A stretch of 64,000 bases of DNA from Heliocidaris tuberculata (GCA_025618425.1 CM046835.1:18941374-19005373), one strand, 5' to 3'; counted from the first letter of the stretch, positions 35,082 to 47,328 are shown. Notes: generated by a model not told the origin, from the letters alone. Numbers and translations are program-made.

Positions 35082-36211
35082 AGATTAAAGTGAATTATAA
35101 TATCTAGTCATAATAAAACTACAGTTATTTTCTATCTCCTTACTGTAAACTATATTAATTGGAAGTAGTTATATAGTCTGGTCTGCCCTTATTGAAAGAA
35201 TTGTTCTTGGCAAAGTTCCAACATTCTTTTTTGCATTTTTAGGCTTTAAACACCTACATATCAAGAATTACTTTTCTTGATAAAAATCTAGTGTTTTTGA
35301 TCAATTTTGAATACTATGCACATTTACGTTTGCCCATTTATGTTCACTCTTATGTTTTGCTAATTGTCCATTCGTCAGGTGAATGGTTCTAGAAAATTTG
35401 TCTTTTTTCCTCTGTTTTTATTGAATTTCATATATTGCTTTGGTTGGACAGTTCTGCCAAGATAGCATCAAAGATGAGGGATGGTATTTTCTTTTCCAGG
35501 TTTTCCGGTGTAACATGTCATTCCCTGGTGCAATGCTTCATTCTTTACTGCAAGATTCTGCTTGGATAGTGTCAAAAGTTGAGGAAATAGCTTTATTTTG
35601 TAGGTCGACTGGCAGGTGTTACGTAGGAAGCACTGTTAGCAATTGCAACGCTTGACTTCCCCCTGAGTTATCGATCTTGAATTTGAGATTGACTCTCTTG
35701 TGATCTAATATTGTCTGCAACTCAGGGTCGAAGGGATCGCTTCCCTATTAACTTGATGCTAGTGCAAGTAAGTTGAGAAGGAGATAAGAAATTGGTTTAG
35801 ATCTTCCAAGAGCGCCGTTTTGACCTTTTGCAAGCACGTTACTTAGTTGTCTTCCTAGACTGCCACCTCCTTGTTTAGAGTTTGAGCTTGAAATGACTTT
35901 AATTGAGATTGACTTTGTGAGGCTGTACACCTTTCCCAGTTGAATGGGTGTCCTCCTGTACAGTATTCCCTCTTTCATAAAACTCAATGATCTTTCATAC
36001 TTTTACTAAAAATTTTCAGATGTCTTATTTCACGAAAGATAATAGAATGATGGCATCTTTTTTCGTTTTTTTTTTTCCTAAAATATAGTCTTAAAAATGC
36101 TGAACATACACTTACATTGTATACTGCTTGTTGGAAAAGGATTTAAATCTACCAAGTATTTGCTGAACATAGGTGAAATGAATTTGAATTTGATGTCCCC
36201 CTAATTAAAAG

Positions 36212-36485
36212 CGGGTCCGCTTGCTATTCATAAGGACCGCTATTCATAGAAAACCGCTATTCATTTAACACGCGTTATGAATAGCGGTCCTTATGACTAG
36301 TTATGAACAGTGGTCCTTATGAATGGATGTCCTTATGAATAGCGAGGTAATTTGTCTATGGTTTGCTCACTATTTAGAAGGACCGCTATTCATAGAAAAC
36401 AGATTCATTTAGTCACGCATTATGGATAGCGGTCCTTATGAATAAGTGGTCCTTATGAATAGCAGTCCTTATGACTAGTGAGGTT
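36212..36485. repeat. Cruciform-prone repeat built of CTATTCATAAGGACCG
   Basis: Two ~150-bp modules each contain GACCGCTATTCAT...ATGAATAGCGGTC as inverted arms, with extra copies of GGTCCTTATGAATAGC between them. The second module (36379-36485) repeats the first with a few changes. No gene is present. The AAGGACC/GGTCCTT and GAATAGC/GCTATTC alternation means most of the block can pair with itself. Confidence 0.75.
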
Positions 36486-38348
36486 ATCCCATTAAAAGTA
36501 TATGTATGCCTCAATCAGATCATCCCTCATTTATATTATCTTTTTTTCATTGAAAAAATAAAGAAAGAAATGATTAACTTCATTATTAGATAATAAAGAA
36601 CAGCCGCATATGGTTCTGAAGGCATTGAAAGTCATGGAGGAAAAATGAGATATGCCATGATCAGCCTGGCCATGATAAAGGACCTGGATATATTTAATTC
36701 TCATGAATTACAAATTTGTTTGAGAACCGATATTTGCATGTAATCTGGTATCATTATTATTATTGTTTATTACTATTATCAGTATTAATCATTGCTACGT
36801 GCCTCAGCCTTGCAGAGATGTTTATAGGCACCCTTGGATCTTTGTAATGATAGAAGTGTCACAATATCCAGAATTGACATGAAATGGTAAAAAGTACATC
36901 ATATAATGATTCTAAGTTAGATATTTAAAATTAAAAAATTAGTACTGCATGGAACTCCCAATGTCACATATAATTATGTGCGATATGGTAGATGGTTCAG
37001 CATCACATTTCCAGAATTTTGTTTTATTGCAATATACATATGTCAGGATTTTAATTGACCAAATGATTTTTCAGGTAGTAAATACATGTAACTCCATCAG
37101 AATAACTTTAATAAAAAGTTTATATCGAAATGCAGTTTAAAATATACCAGAACCCCTTTTCCCTTTAAACTTTAAAAGCATATAATGCTAATGGTTGATG
37201 AATGGTAACTACAATGATTAAGAATTCCTCTTCTACAAATGCACCCCTGCAGGCATCACTCTGTACATTATAGATGCTAGAAATGATATGAAAGATGCCT
37301 AGAACGTGTATCCCATGGGCTACAAACCAAAATGAATGACTCATTATAGTAGTAAGGATCTGCAATTGAAGTGAATATTTTCCCTCAGGCCATACGTGCA
37401 TATGAAACAGAAGCTTACCTGAAGCTAGCTTGGCTCATATGCAAAAAGTTGCTCTTTTTATATTGTTCATTTGGCAAAGTATGAATTCATTTATGTAATA
37501 TAAAATATGATGTACATGATCACTCATTTTTAATGTCCTGTCTGTCTCTTTTTTATCAAGTATTAGATGAATGTTTTGATCTACTCACGAACCAGTGATA
37601 GAAACTAGAGAACAGAGATCAGTTTAGTTTTTACAGCCCCAAAAAGGGAGTTTTTTTGTAATTGAAAGTGGTAATGGAACATAAAAAGCACTAATGGGGA
37701 ATTTCATCTTTACCTTTTCTTGCAATATATAAATAGAACTCCCTGTAAACAAGTTATTTTTCCACTGGGAATTACTGAACATTATTCAGTCTCATAAATT
37801 TGAATGCAACTTTTAAAATACTGAAACAAGCCTTTGTTGTGAAAGTGTTGATTATCCTATAATGGGCATACAGTAATGGTTGTCAGTCTATATAGCTTAT
37901 GCCATTGTTTTACTGTATTCTTAGTTCACAAATGACTTGTTAATCGATTGGTACCATGATGATTTCTTCAAATTGGTAATTGACATAGAAACACAGTACA
38001 TGTATTTAAATTAGAAGGACATATAAAGTGATTTAAAATGTAGCATGAGTAACCTTGTAAATCCTGCCTGCAAGATGAAATGAACCCAGATATATAATTA
38101 TGGATTATGTGAAAAATTCTGCAAGGTTATTGTCTACACAAATAGTTTAGTCATAATACAAAGTTGGGGATTATTGCCGAGCTTCATATTCAAGCTCAAT
38201 AATACTTCCATACATTGATAAGTAATCACCAAAATGCTTCCACATGTACCAGCAAAACTTTCTAAATGTGTCAGATATCAACACAATCTATTTTATATCT
38301 TACAAACAATGAAAATATATATTTAGAAGGAAATATTATTTTAGTTTG

Positions 38349-38353
<5 letters not shown>

Positions 38354-38401
<48 letters not shown>

Positions 38402-38402
38402 C
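38354..38402. repeat. (TA)n microsatellite
   Basis: TATATGTATATATACATATA followed by about 14 uninterrupted TA units. Confidence 0.9.
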
Positions 38403-38440
38403 GGTGTTTGTACCTGGTGTGGCCGAATACCACTCAACCT

Positions 38441-38513
38441 GCCTCCGTGGTCTAGTGGTTAAGGCGTTTGGTGTACAGTGCCATAGACTCGGGTTCGACT
38501 CCTGGCGGAGACA
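38441..38513 (+). tRNA. tRNA-like sequence (pseudo-tRNA or SINE head)
   Basis: A cloverleaf can be drawn: acceptor GCCTCCG/CGGAGAC (one C-A mismatch), D arm GTCTAGTGGTTAAGGC, anticodon-stem region TTGGT/GCCAT with one mismatched pair and loop GTACAGT, and T arm TCGGGTTCGACTCCTGG. The A box (TAGTGGTTAAGG) and B box (GGTTCGACTCC) are well kept and a T run follows at 38515. The anticodon would read ACA, which is not a normal tRNA (Cys uses GCA), and the stem is imperfect. A pseudo-tRNA or tRNA-derived SINE head is therefore more likely than a working tRNA. Confidence 0.55.
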
Positions 38514-40148
38514 GTTTTTGCAAACCCTGCAGTTATTTCCACAAAAAAGGAAGTCAGTAAGGAGGAACAATGAATTTAGCTATGCAAATTATTTCTCTCA
38601 TTCAATTCAATTGATTTCTCACATTATATATATATATATAGCTATTCATTTCCAAATATTTGAGTACAGTATTTTATTTCTTTATTTTGAAAGAGAAACT
38701 GAGACATTTGATTTGGAGAGAAAAATGATCTTTAAGGTAGATGAAAAAAATCATAGCAGAACTTTTATGTTAGTCTCATTTTACATTTGTGTCTGTCTGT
38801 TATGTATTTTCACATATCTTTCATGAATATTTATTGGCATCAACCATAAACTTGTATCCTATCTGAAGTTGCAATTTCAGGTTTCTACAAAGTCATTTTC
38901 TTACAAAAAAAAATGATCAGAAATCAATCAAGAAGCTTCAAAATACAGTTTTGCATGTAAAGCTGGACAAACCTTAAGCTGCCTATTAGCAATTTTCCCC
39001 TCCATGGACTGATAGCTGATTTTTGAATGCCAAATGGTCTCTCTGAGATGAGCCTGTAGAATATACTGAATAATTCATTTCTCCACCACAGCTCTGAAAG
39101 TTTGGTGAAATTTTTGGCCTGTAACCATTTCTTTATACGTATGGTTATGATAAATGAGATATGAAGTATAATATGCTAATTTAAACATTTAAAAAACTAT
39201 AATTTTTCAGTATATTTTGTTTATTGTAATTTCTAAAAGGTTACTGCTTAATTGAATGCTTAATTGAATGCCCCTGCCTCTCTGTCTTGTCTATTTGTCA
39301 TTATCTTCTTTTGACTTTCTCATCTTTCCTTCCCTTTGTAATATAAGCTTAATTTCCATATGCTTTACCCCTCTCTACCCCTCCTGCTGTTTACTCCAAT
39401 CTCTATTTCTGATTCACTCCTTGCCCTCCCCCCCCCCTCTTTTTGGATATTTCACTGTCCATGCTCTCTATGTTATTCTTTTTTTTTAATCTGCCTGCTT
39501 TGTTTCTGTTTATTGCATCTCTCTTACTGTCCACCCTTCTTTCTTCCACGATTATCCTTTCCATGCTATTGTATTTATGTGTGATTTTTATTATCACATT
39601 CTATTCTATTTGTGTCTTGGTGTCTTAAAAGTTTTTATTCTACTTGTGTCTTTTTTGAGTTGCTGTTTTGGCTCAGTCTCATCTGTCTTTGTTTCCTTAT
39701 GTCCTCTTTCTAATATTGCACAGCTATCCATCATTAGTGATATCATATAGTGTACCTATATGGTTACATTTTTGTACCTTTTCTTATATTTCATTTTTTT
39801 CTTTCCTTTTTGTCCACTAAATTTGTCTGGGAGTCAAATATCTTATGTCTCTTGAATTATTCATGCACATTGATATGGGTAATATTTTAAAGGGTATTGA
39901 TTATGAATTCCAAAGGAAACTCATTAAGGGGAAAGATATCAAGAGAACCTTTGAAGAAATGTCTTGTAGCAAATTTCAGCCCAAGTTTTTATCTCCTTTT
40001 ATGGAATATTCTTCTGTCTTTCATCTGTCCTCTTCATATGAAAATTGATGATTCACAAAACGGGAATTTTTTCTTTCACAGAAGCATCTTGCCACCCCAA
40101 AAGGCTGTTATTAAGAATGCACAGGTTTTGCTTTTGCGTTACCTATCA

Positions 40149-40298
40149 GGGCCTCCGTTTCATAAAAATTGTTATCAGTAACAACTGCCCCATTTCTATG
40201 ACATATTTGCTCTCAGCCAATCAGATGCCAGTATTTCAGTAGCTTATAACCATTATTGTAACTTGTTATTGATACAAAGTTTTATGAAACGGGCTGCC
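40149..40298. mobile_element. 150-bp MITE, GGGC...CCGTTTCATAAAA inverted ends
   Basis: Left GGGCCTCCGTTTCATAAAAA and right (inverted) GGGCAGCCCGTTTCATAAAA, followed by paired TTATCAGTAACAA / TATCAATAACAA. The inside contains CAGCCAATCAGA, as in the element at 141-300. Non-coding. Confidence 0.8.
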
Positions 40299-40384
40299 CA
40301 GATAAGAAATAGAGTTATGTGTAATCAAAATATGATGTTGCATTTCTTGTATTTGTGCTCTGAAACCACTGGACATATTTTTAT

Positions 40385-40880
40385 GCTGAAGGTGGTGCCG
40401 GAGGTATTATGTTTTCGGGTTGTCCGTTCATCCATCCATCTGTCCATCTGGCTTTCTTGTTAGGAAGACGATCTGATTAGATTTTAAGATTTTAGGGTAC
40501 GTAGGTCAAAGGTCATAGAGGTCATTTACCATGAAAATTTCTGGTTTTTGCCTTCTTAACACTCTCTTAAACAGTTTGAGAACTTGGAACTAGTATGCAT
40601 CCCCATAATGAGACGAACTGATAGATTTTTGTTTACATAGGTCAAAGGTGACAGGTCATAGAGGTCATTATGTGAAATTAATGTTTTTTTTAGCTTTGTT
40701 ATCACCATCTCAACTATTTTGTATTCATGACTAGGACTTTTTGTTTATAAGGTGTAAGATCAAATGTCAATTAACATGTAATTGTAGGCTTTTTATTCTG
40801 ATTATCAATATTTCAAGAACAGTTTGAGCCATCAGCTGAATTTAGGCGGAGGCATAAAGGAGATGCAGTCGCATTCATCT
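40385..40880 (+). repeat. Dispersed-repeat-like block with AGGTCA direct repeats
   Basis: Begins near TGCCGGAGGTATTATGTTTTCGGGTTGTCCG and a CATCCATC run. Two modules 136 bp apart each contain TAGGTCAAAGGT...AGGTCATAGAGGTCAT. The first (40503-40524) is AGGTCA A AGGTCA TAG AGGTCA; the second (40639-40667) adds one more half site with one change (AGGTGA). No coding potential. Confidence 0.6.
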
Positions 40881-40965
40881 TGTTTAAGATAAATTTTTAC
40901 AGTCGTTCTAATGAGAGTTTAGGGAGCTAGTCACCATCAGCCTCAGTCTCCTTTTTACTGCTATC

Positions 40966-40996
40966 ACTGTAATAATAGTTGTACTATTATTACAGT
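40966..40996. other. Perfect hairpin CTGTAATAATAGT...ACTATTATTACAG
   Basis: A 13-bp inverted repeat with a very short loop (TG). No neighbouring gene; probably a palindromic remnant. Confidence 0.65.
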
Positions 40997-41639
40997 CTTT
41001 GATGGTTGTCTTCAAATTAATAATTTATTGTCTTAAACTTCTAATGAATTTTCTTATGGGATTTGGTATTTCTAGAACAGACTTGATAATTCAAAAAAAC
41101 ATTTAAAACAAAATATGCTGTAGTGGTTTTATACTTTCAACTTGAATTGCACTTTAATATAATTTTGATGTCTTCTATAAACATAATTTTAGAGATGGAT
41201 TTGTGGTTGAGCAGTGTTTTTGTGTTATGATGGTTATAGCAGGTTAAATGAACTATTATTTTGTGGTAGTTGTATTGTACTGCAGACTTGCATATCATAT
41301 TAAGTCATTATGATGTATATTACTTTGAGTAACATATTTTCTTCTCTAATGGACATTTCTACAACGAAATGTGTATGGAGTAAAATGTAGAAATGTGACT
41401 ACTCTTGTGTAACAATCTTCTGACAAAAGTTTAGAAATTGGTGGAATATGGTATGATTTGGTAATGCTGTAACATACATGTAGTTCACACCTTGCAGCAA
41501 CAAAGGTATGGAATGCTCTTTGCTTGTTTAGAATGAAATTCAGATTAGTTGTAATTGTGTTTGGGCTGTGTTTGGATTGTACTTCTTCATGCATTGTGCT
41601 TCTCATTGTCCCCTCTGTATCTGACTCTCTCAATCCTTC

Positions 41640-41945
41640 TTGTCAGTGCTTTCTCTCTCTCTCTCTCTCTATCTCCCTCCCTTTCTCTCCCTCTCCCTCT
41701 CTGTCTCTGTCTCTGTCTCTACCTCTATCTACTTTATCTCTTTCTCTCTTCCTATCTGTTTCTCTCTTTCTTTGTCTCATTTTATTTCCATACCTGTATC
41801 TCTGTCTCTCTCTCTTTCCCCATTCTTGCTCTCCCTTTCCCCATTCTTGCTCTCCCTTGGTATATTTGTCATTTTGTGCTTCTCCATTGATTCCATCTCC
41901 TTGACTCCCCCCCCCCCCTCTCTCTCTCTCTTTCTCTCTGTCTCT
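41640..41945. repeat. CT-rich low-complexity tract
   Basis: TCTCTC, CTCTGTCTC and CCCATTCTTGCTCTCCCTTT (duplicated at 41819 and 41839). Leu/Ser-rich frames in all three forward phases are by-products. Confidence 0.85.
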
Positions 41946-42479
41946 TACTTTCTGAGTACTCTTATTGATTTCAATGTTTGTCTTTATCTATTTACATTCT
42001 GAGTCATAACTTACATTTTTTTCCTAGCAATTTTTATAAATACATGTTTAACCATTCTCAAACACCCATGTAGTTGTACATCATATAAACCTAGTATTAA
42101 TAACACTTGAAAGCATCAGAGAGTACATCATCTCCAAATTAAATTAGTATACCCTGGGCACTGATTACACATGAAAGTACGAGGCTGTACATTATTACCA
42201 GAATGATAGATTATTAGAGGCTTTCCTGTCTGTTATTACTTAATACATGGCTAGGGAAGTACACATTGCCTCGACATAACAGGTCAATTATTCAGTGCAT
42301 CCCAAACCTGTAATTCCCCTCTTAATGCAGTATGCGTGTGTGGTCTTGTAGCAAATCCAGTGGTCCATCAGATAGGTTAACATCTAATGTAGATGAGTGA
42401 GGGGGTATTGTTGACTGCTAATGTTTAAACTGCAAAGGGCATTTAGATCAGATTACTCTTGCATTGTGATATTTTCTTA

Positions 42480-43115
42480 TCTGTTCATTCTCTTTCTCTA
42501 TCTATGTCCCACTCTCTTACTTTCTTTTCTCTCCTTTTCCCTAGTCTTCTGTTTCTTTGTTCTCTCATTTTTCTCTGCTTTTCCCCCTCTCTTCTCTTTT
42601 CCTCTCTTCTGCCACTTCTCTCATCTCTCCTCATGGTCCTCTCTTTCTTCATTCTAGCATCTCTCTTCTGTTCTCTCCTGTTCTCTCCTGTTCTCTTCTG
42701 TTCTCTCCTGTTCTCTCCTGTTCTCTCCTGTTCTCTCCTGTTCTCTCCTGTTCTCTCCTGTTCTCTCCTGTTCTCTTCTGTTCTCTCCTGTTCTCTCCTG
42801 TTCTCTCCTGTTCTCTCCTGTTCTCTCCTGTTCTCTCCTGTTCTCTCCTGTTCTCTCCTGTTCTCTCCTGTTCTCTCCTGTTCTCTCCTGTTCTCTCCTG
42901 TTCTCTCCTTTTCTCTCCTGTTCTCTTCTGTTCTCTCCTGTTCTCTCTTCTCTTTTGCTCTCTGTCTCCTCTTTCTTTATTCTCTCATCTCCCACTCCTT
43001 TATTCTCTTCTCTCCTCTCTTCTTGCTGCCTACATTTCATTCTCACCTCTCTTTCTCTCTCCCTCTCCCTCCTTCTTTGTCTATTTTCTCTTCTCTTTCC
43101 TGCATTGTATTCCTT
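42480..43115. repeat. ~630-bp pyrimidine-rich tract
   Basis: TCTCTTTT-type sequence on both sides of the 10-bp minisatellite. Apparent long frames on both strands (Leu/Ser-rich and Glu/Arg-rich) are low complexity. Confidence 0.85.
42663..42955. repeat. 10-bp minisatellite TTCTCTCCTG x ~28
   Basis: Near-perfect tandem copies of TTCTCTCCTG, with a few TTCTCTTCTG and one TTCTCTCCTT variants. The period of 10 cycles through all frames, producing the repeated LLFSPVLSCS pattern in translation. Confidence 0.95.
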
Positions 43116-43348
43116 TGCCACTATTCTTACAGTTTCCGATGTCCAAGATGTATTTCTCATGTTGGAAAACAACCTTTCGTAGTATGTGCCATGGAGAGAG
43201 CTAGGGATAAAAACAAGTATAATGTTCATCCCTATATCCTATGAAATGTAAATTACTGAGGAAACTGATCTCTGGGTCTATGTGAGAGAGGAAAAGAGAC
43301 CAGTAAGAGTATAGTTCACTATTTTTACAGCAATATGTAAGCAGATAT

Positions 43349-43409
43349 TTAACCCATTATAATGGAGAATGCATATTATACCAAAGTCAAAGCATATTCA
43401 ATGGGTTAA
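43349..43409. mobile_element. 61-bp TTAACCCATT palindrome
   Basis: TTAACCCATT and AATGGGTTAA bound a 61-bp segment, and the symmetry continues outward (GATAT / ATATC). The ends resemble those of the 80-bp TTAA elements but the interior differs. Confidence 0.6.
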
Positions 43410-44881
43410 ATATCTTCTCACGTGAACATACCACAGTTGGCATTTCAGATGGTTTACGTTTCAGAACACATTTGATTACATTATTGTCATCATTATGTAT
43501 AGTTTTCTCTGGAATATCATTTCTATAGTAATAACACCTTGGCTTTGTTTCAGGATATTTTTGAAAAATTGATTTGGTAGATCCAAACATGGTTATTGTA
43601 TACATTAATTAAACAGAAACAATTATGTTTTTTGTTGTTGTTTTTTTGTGTGTGACAATATGGTTAGTTTCTACAACTAAATCCTCTCCAGATCAACAGA
43701 TGCATTTGATCCTTAGGGATTTAAGGAGATATACTGGCAGAGATTAAATGCTTGATGTGGACCACCATAAGATATAGAGCTTTGAGTGACCAAATTGCTG
43801 AATACTGCTGTGCACTACACCATGTTCCACCTAAATCCTGAAATCAATAACATGATTTGATGTGTTCTAAACACATCTGATCCCTTTTAAGGGCATGTGT
43901 ATAAGTTATGGTTCGTTGGTTGATTTACATTCAGTTGTTGTTTCCTTTCCTTGTAAACTGCAATTCCAAATACATATTTTTACTCAACATCATGATTATG
44001 TGTTCATTAAAAAAAAATAATGTAAAGCAGCAGATGACATTATGCTCTATAATATAAATTTAGAAAGTAAAAATTATCAGTAGGTCCTAAGTATTTTCTG
44101 GACAGTGCCAACCTTGGAGTTCCTGTTTCAAAAGCAATTTTATAAAAGTGTTGGAAGTCTTCCCCAGTATTTGAGATTTGTATAATGTAGTATTATTTTT
44201 TTTTAAGCTAAAAGGTTACAAAGAGAAAAAAAAGTACTGCTGTTGACTTTCATAATTGCAAGCATGTGCAATAGTTTATCATGTATTAATTAGGTCGTAA
44301 TTTGCTTGAGCCATGTGGGTATCCAGCATTTTATAAAGACAAACTAACATTATTTTTTTCAACAAGATTTTCTAACTGAATATTTCAAAATTAACAAATT
44401 TGTCAAATTTCACAAGTAATTTATTTGAATAAACAAGTGATTAAAAAAGGAATTTAGTAATATAATTTTGCAACCTAATTAAGTGATGTCACTCAACTTG
44501 TAATCCATTATGAGAGAATGACTTTGCCAATACATGTCAACTTTTAAGTCCTTACATAACAAATAGTGCTATAATTGAAGGGAAATAGATATGAATTGAA
44601 GTGTACGTACTGTATTGGCCATTTCCAGTGTTTATATTGAGGTTGCATCTTGGCCCAATAACATGTGTGACCATTTCTTGGTATAACTGAAACTTCTCCC
44701 TTCTCATATAGGTTCCCCTCATGCCGAACAAAAAATTTGAAGTGTAAGATCTGATAGCAGTCTGCGGTAAATATGATGAAAGCTTGCTTTGTAAAGGGCA
44801 AAGCGATTGACTTACATCTTTCATTATTACACTCTTGTTGTTTCACTTCATCTTTTCTAGGTCATCTACAGGCAGCTCTAA

Positions 44882-44961
44882 TTAAGCCATTGCCTATGGA
44901 AAATGAGTGGCTCTCGTACTAAGCATATTGGAGTAACAGAATTCAGTAGTCGGCGTGTTAA
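44882..44961 (-). mobile_element. 80-bp TTAA element, copy 2
   Basis: Exactly 80 bp from TTAA to TTAA. Shares GCCTATGG, GAATTCAGTAGTC.(A/G)CG and the ends with copies 1 and 3, in the same orientation as copy 1. Confidence 0.75.
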
Positions 44962-45097
44962 GTTTTGAAAATTTCATATCGTTAGGTGACAAGAAAAGTT
45001 TTATCAAATTGTGTTATGTGGCAGTTTTTCTGGTCCATGCCTTTATTTTGATGTTGACCAGAATGTTTGTGCTAATGTTACTCTTCATTGTACAGTA

Positions 45098-45561
45098 CTA
45101 GAGTAGATGCTCAGGTGTGCAGACACTTAAGACAAAATCGCACGAAGCTTTCGCCGCAGTGTGCCGGTGTGTCACACACACTGAATATTGATGACTGCTA
45201 CTAGTGATCGGACACTTTTGAGCTTGTGACACGTGAAAATTCCTGACCTAAAATTGAAAATTTCTTGAAATTCAGCTTATTTTTCAAAACCATATTTCCT
45301 TAATAACAAACTTAAGAAGAATAGCATATTTTCAAAATTTTCAATTTTTCGTAGTGGGAACACCAATTGTACCGCTAAAAATGTGGTATTTATGGATACC
45401 TTTTTCATGGCCACTGCTGTTTTTCTTTGACTTTGGTAATGTACCCTTTGTGTGTGATATGTGATATACGATGATTTTATGTATATTCTGTATTTTAAGG
45501 TGATTTTGCAATGCAAACAATAGACCGGGCGCACACTGGCTACCGGGAGCATCTACTCTAG
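45098..45561. mobile_element. 464-bp element with 15-bp perfect inverted ends
   Basis: CTAGAGTAGATGCTC at 45098-45112 and GAGCATCTACTCTAG at 45547-45561 are perfect inverses. The inside has CACAC/GTGTG-rich sequence near the ends and AT-rich sequence in the middle, and no gene. Apparent frames on the minus strand are not protein-like. Confidence 0.7.
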
Positions 45562-45708
45562 GAGAATAATGAAAGCATGTTGGCTGTACCCATGAGGCAG
45601 AAAATATGAGAAAACTTCCTCTGTGGTTATGAAATAGAAACAAAAAGTAACAATTCATTGGCTTGCGTGGGTTGTTGGCATTTTTGTATGTTAACAACAA
45701 TGCCAGTA

Positions 45709-46133
45709 CCTTTGAAGGTATTGTGCAGTAGTGGTAGCAAAAAGAAAATTGGCATGAAACTGATTAAAAATAGTCTCATAATGTCTGGCTTGCATAAAGA
45801 AGATACATGCGTAAGATCATCTGGTATTCCACTAATGATTTCTGGTGACTTTCAATAAAATAATTGAAATGATCACATATTTTACCGTTACCTTCTGCGC
45901 TATGCTAGGGCCACTTACATGTGTGTGAATAAAGTACAATGCCCATGTTCAAAACTCGATGTTTATTTCTTTAATAGCTTAGCCCTTTCTGAACCAATTT
46001 TTCTCAAAAAACGTCACCCATGTTTGAAATTAATCATTTTACATCAGTACATGTAGTAATTTTCATTCCAGCTGCCAAAGTAGTTAAATCTCCAAAGCGC
46101 CCTCTTTCCCACTACTGAACACTACCTTTAAGG
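45709..46133. mobile_element. ~425-bp MITE (family C, copy 1)
   Basis: Left CTTTGAAGGTATTGTGCAGT AGTGG and right CCACTACTGAACACTACCTTTAA are inverted. It matches 50191-50673 over most of its length (GGTAGCAAAA.GAAA.TTGGC, ATGATTTC.(G/T)GTGA.TTTCA, AAATTAATCATTT.AC, CAAAGCGCC). The TTAA at the right end is intact; the left one has mutated to TTGAA. Confidence 0.8.
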
Positions 46134-46781
46134 AGGAGAAGATGATGAAGAAAGACAATGGTGTACTTGTACTCAAAGCCATTCATTATCTTTTTTGAAT
46201 ACTTGAAAGTTCTTGAATTGATTTGCAAAAAAACTGTCTTAAAAATACTCTGAAAATAATTTTATTACTATGGATTATTATGGATTATTGTTGATTATGA
46301 TGAAGTAGTAAATGCCCTATTCTGGAGTTCTACGTTTGCATAGTAAGTTTTGTGAGATGCCCAATCACATGCTAATTAATTTTCATTTGTTATGGTAAAT
46401 ATTTCATCCACTGTGTGCCTTTATGGGTCATCTTGATATCCTGGTCTCTATGGTTGTGTATCTTGTCAGAGCCCCCCCCCCCCCCCAGCCCTGCCCCATC
46501 CCTCTCCTGTTTTGAATGTCTTTGATGCCTGCTCAATGCTTGGCAGCAATGAGTAAACTGCTTACTAATCATGGGCCCTCAGCCCTCAGAATGAAGAGAG
46601 GCCCCTCTACGGCTAAGGCATGCAGATTTGCTATTTGAGGAACAAGAAAGGAAAGTAAAACTAACACTGTCAATAAATTTCAGAGTGGAAAAAACAAGCA
46701 AACCAGAAGGAAATTTCTGGTTAGGGAACACTTTAAAAACCCACACAAACTTACTACTCCATTAGCTGTGCGGTTGAAACA

Positions 46782-47054
46782 TCAATCTTTTTTTTTTTTT
46801 ATTTAACTACACTAATGTAGGAAGCAATGAATAACAACCCTTTTTTAGAAGCCAGATTTTCCAGAGCTGAGTAGAGGCAATAAAATTGTTTCTAGGAATA
46901 AGAAATTGATTTCATGCAGTGAATAACAAACAAAATAATTTTCAGAAATTTTTAGAAATTTTTAGTTTCAGTAATACAGTGTATTAGATTTGATAAAGGA
47001 AATTTCTTTCGAACATTATTTCTTATTTTTTTAATCATGATTTAGCCCAATGTT
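46782..47054. repeat. First copy of a ~273-bp tandem duplication
   Basis: From the T run before TATTTAACTACACTAATGTA to TTTAGCCCAATGTT. Nearly identical to 47055-47328; I see only a handful of differences (for example GGAATAAGAAATTG against GGAATATGAAATTG, and T-run length). Confidence 0.9.
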
Positions 47055-47328
47055 CTTTAATCTCTTTTTTTTTTATTTAACTACACTAATGTAGGAAGCA
47101 ATGAATAACAACCCTTTTTTAGAAGCCAGATTTTCCAGAGCTGAGTAGAGGCAATAAAATTGTTTCTAGGAATATGAAATTGATTTCATGCAGTGAATAA
47201 CAAACAAAATAATTTTCAGAAATTTTTAGAAATTTTTAGTTTCAGTAATACAGTGTATTAGATTTGATAAAGGAAATTTCTTTCGAACATTATTTCTTAT
47301 TTTTTTAATCATGATTTAGCCCAATGTT
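47055..47328. repeat. Second copy of the ~273-bp tandem duplication
   Basis: Direct repeat of 46782-47054, ending again in TTTAGCCCAATGTT. The very high identity implies recent origin. No coding content. Confidence 0.9.

Noticed and set aside
35440..35655. Frame following a TTTTCTTTTCCAG acceptor-like site
   Set aside because: No usable donor, and the translation lacks protein-like codon use. Could not be linked to either gene.
42663..42955. CRISPR-like regular repetition
   Set aside because: Units are contiguous with no spacers, and the DNA is eukaryotic. It is a minisatellite.
42459..43244. Long frames with repeated LLFSPVLSCS or its reverse-strand counterpart
   Set aside because: Products of the 10-bp minisatellite and flanking CT tract. 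The FRCPRC tail after a possible acceptor is short and has no donor.
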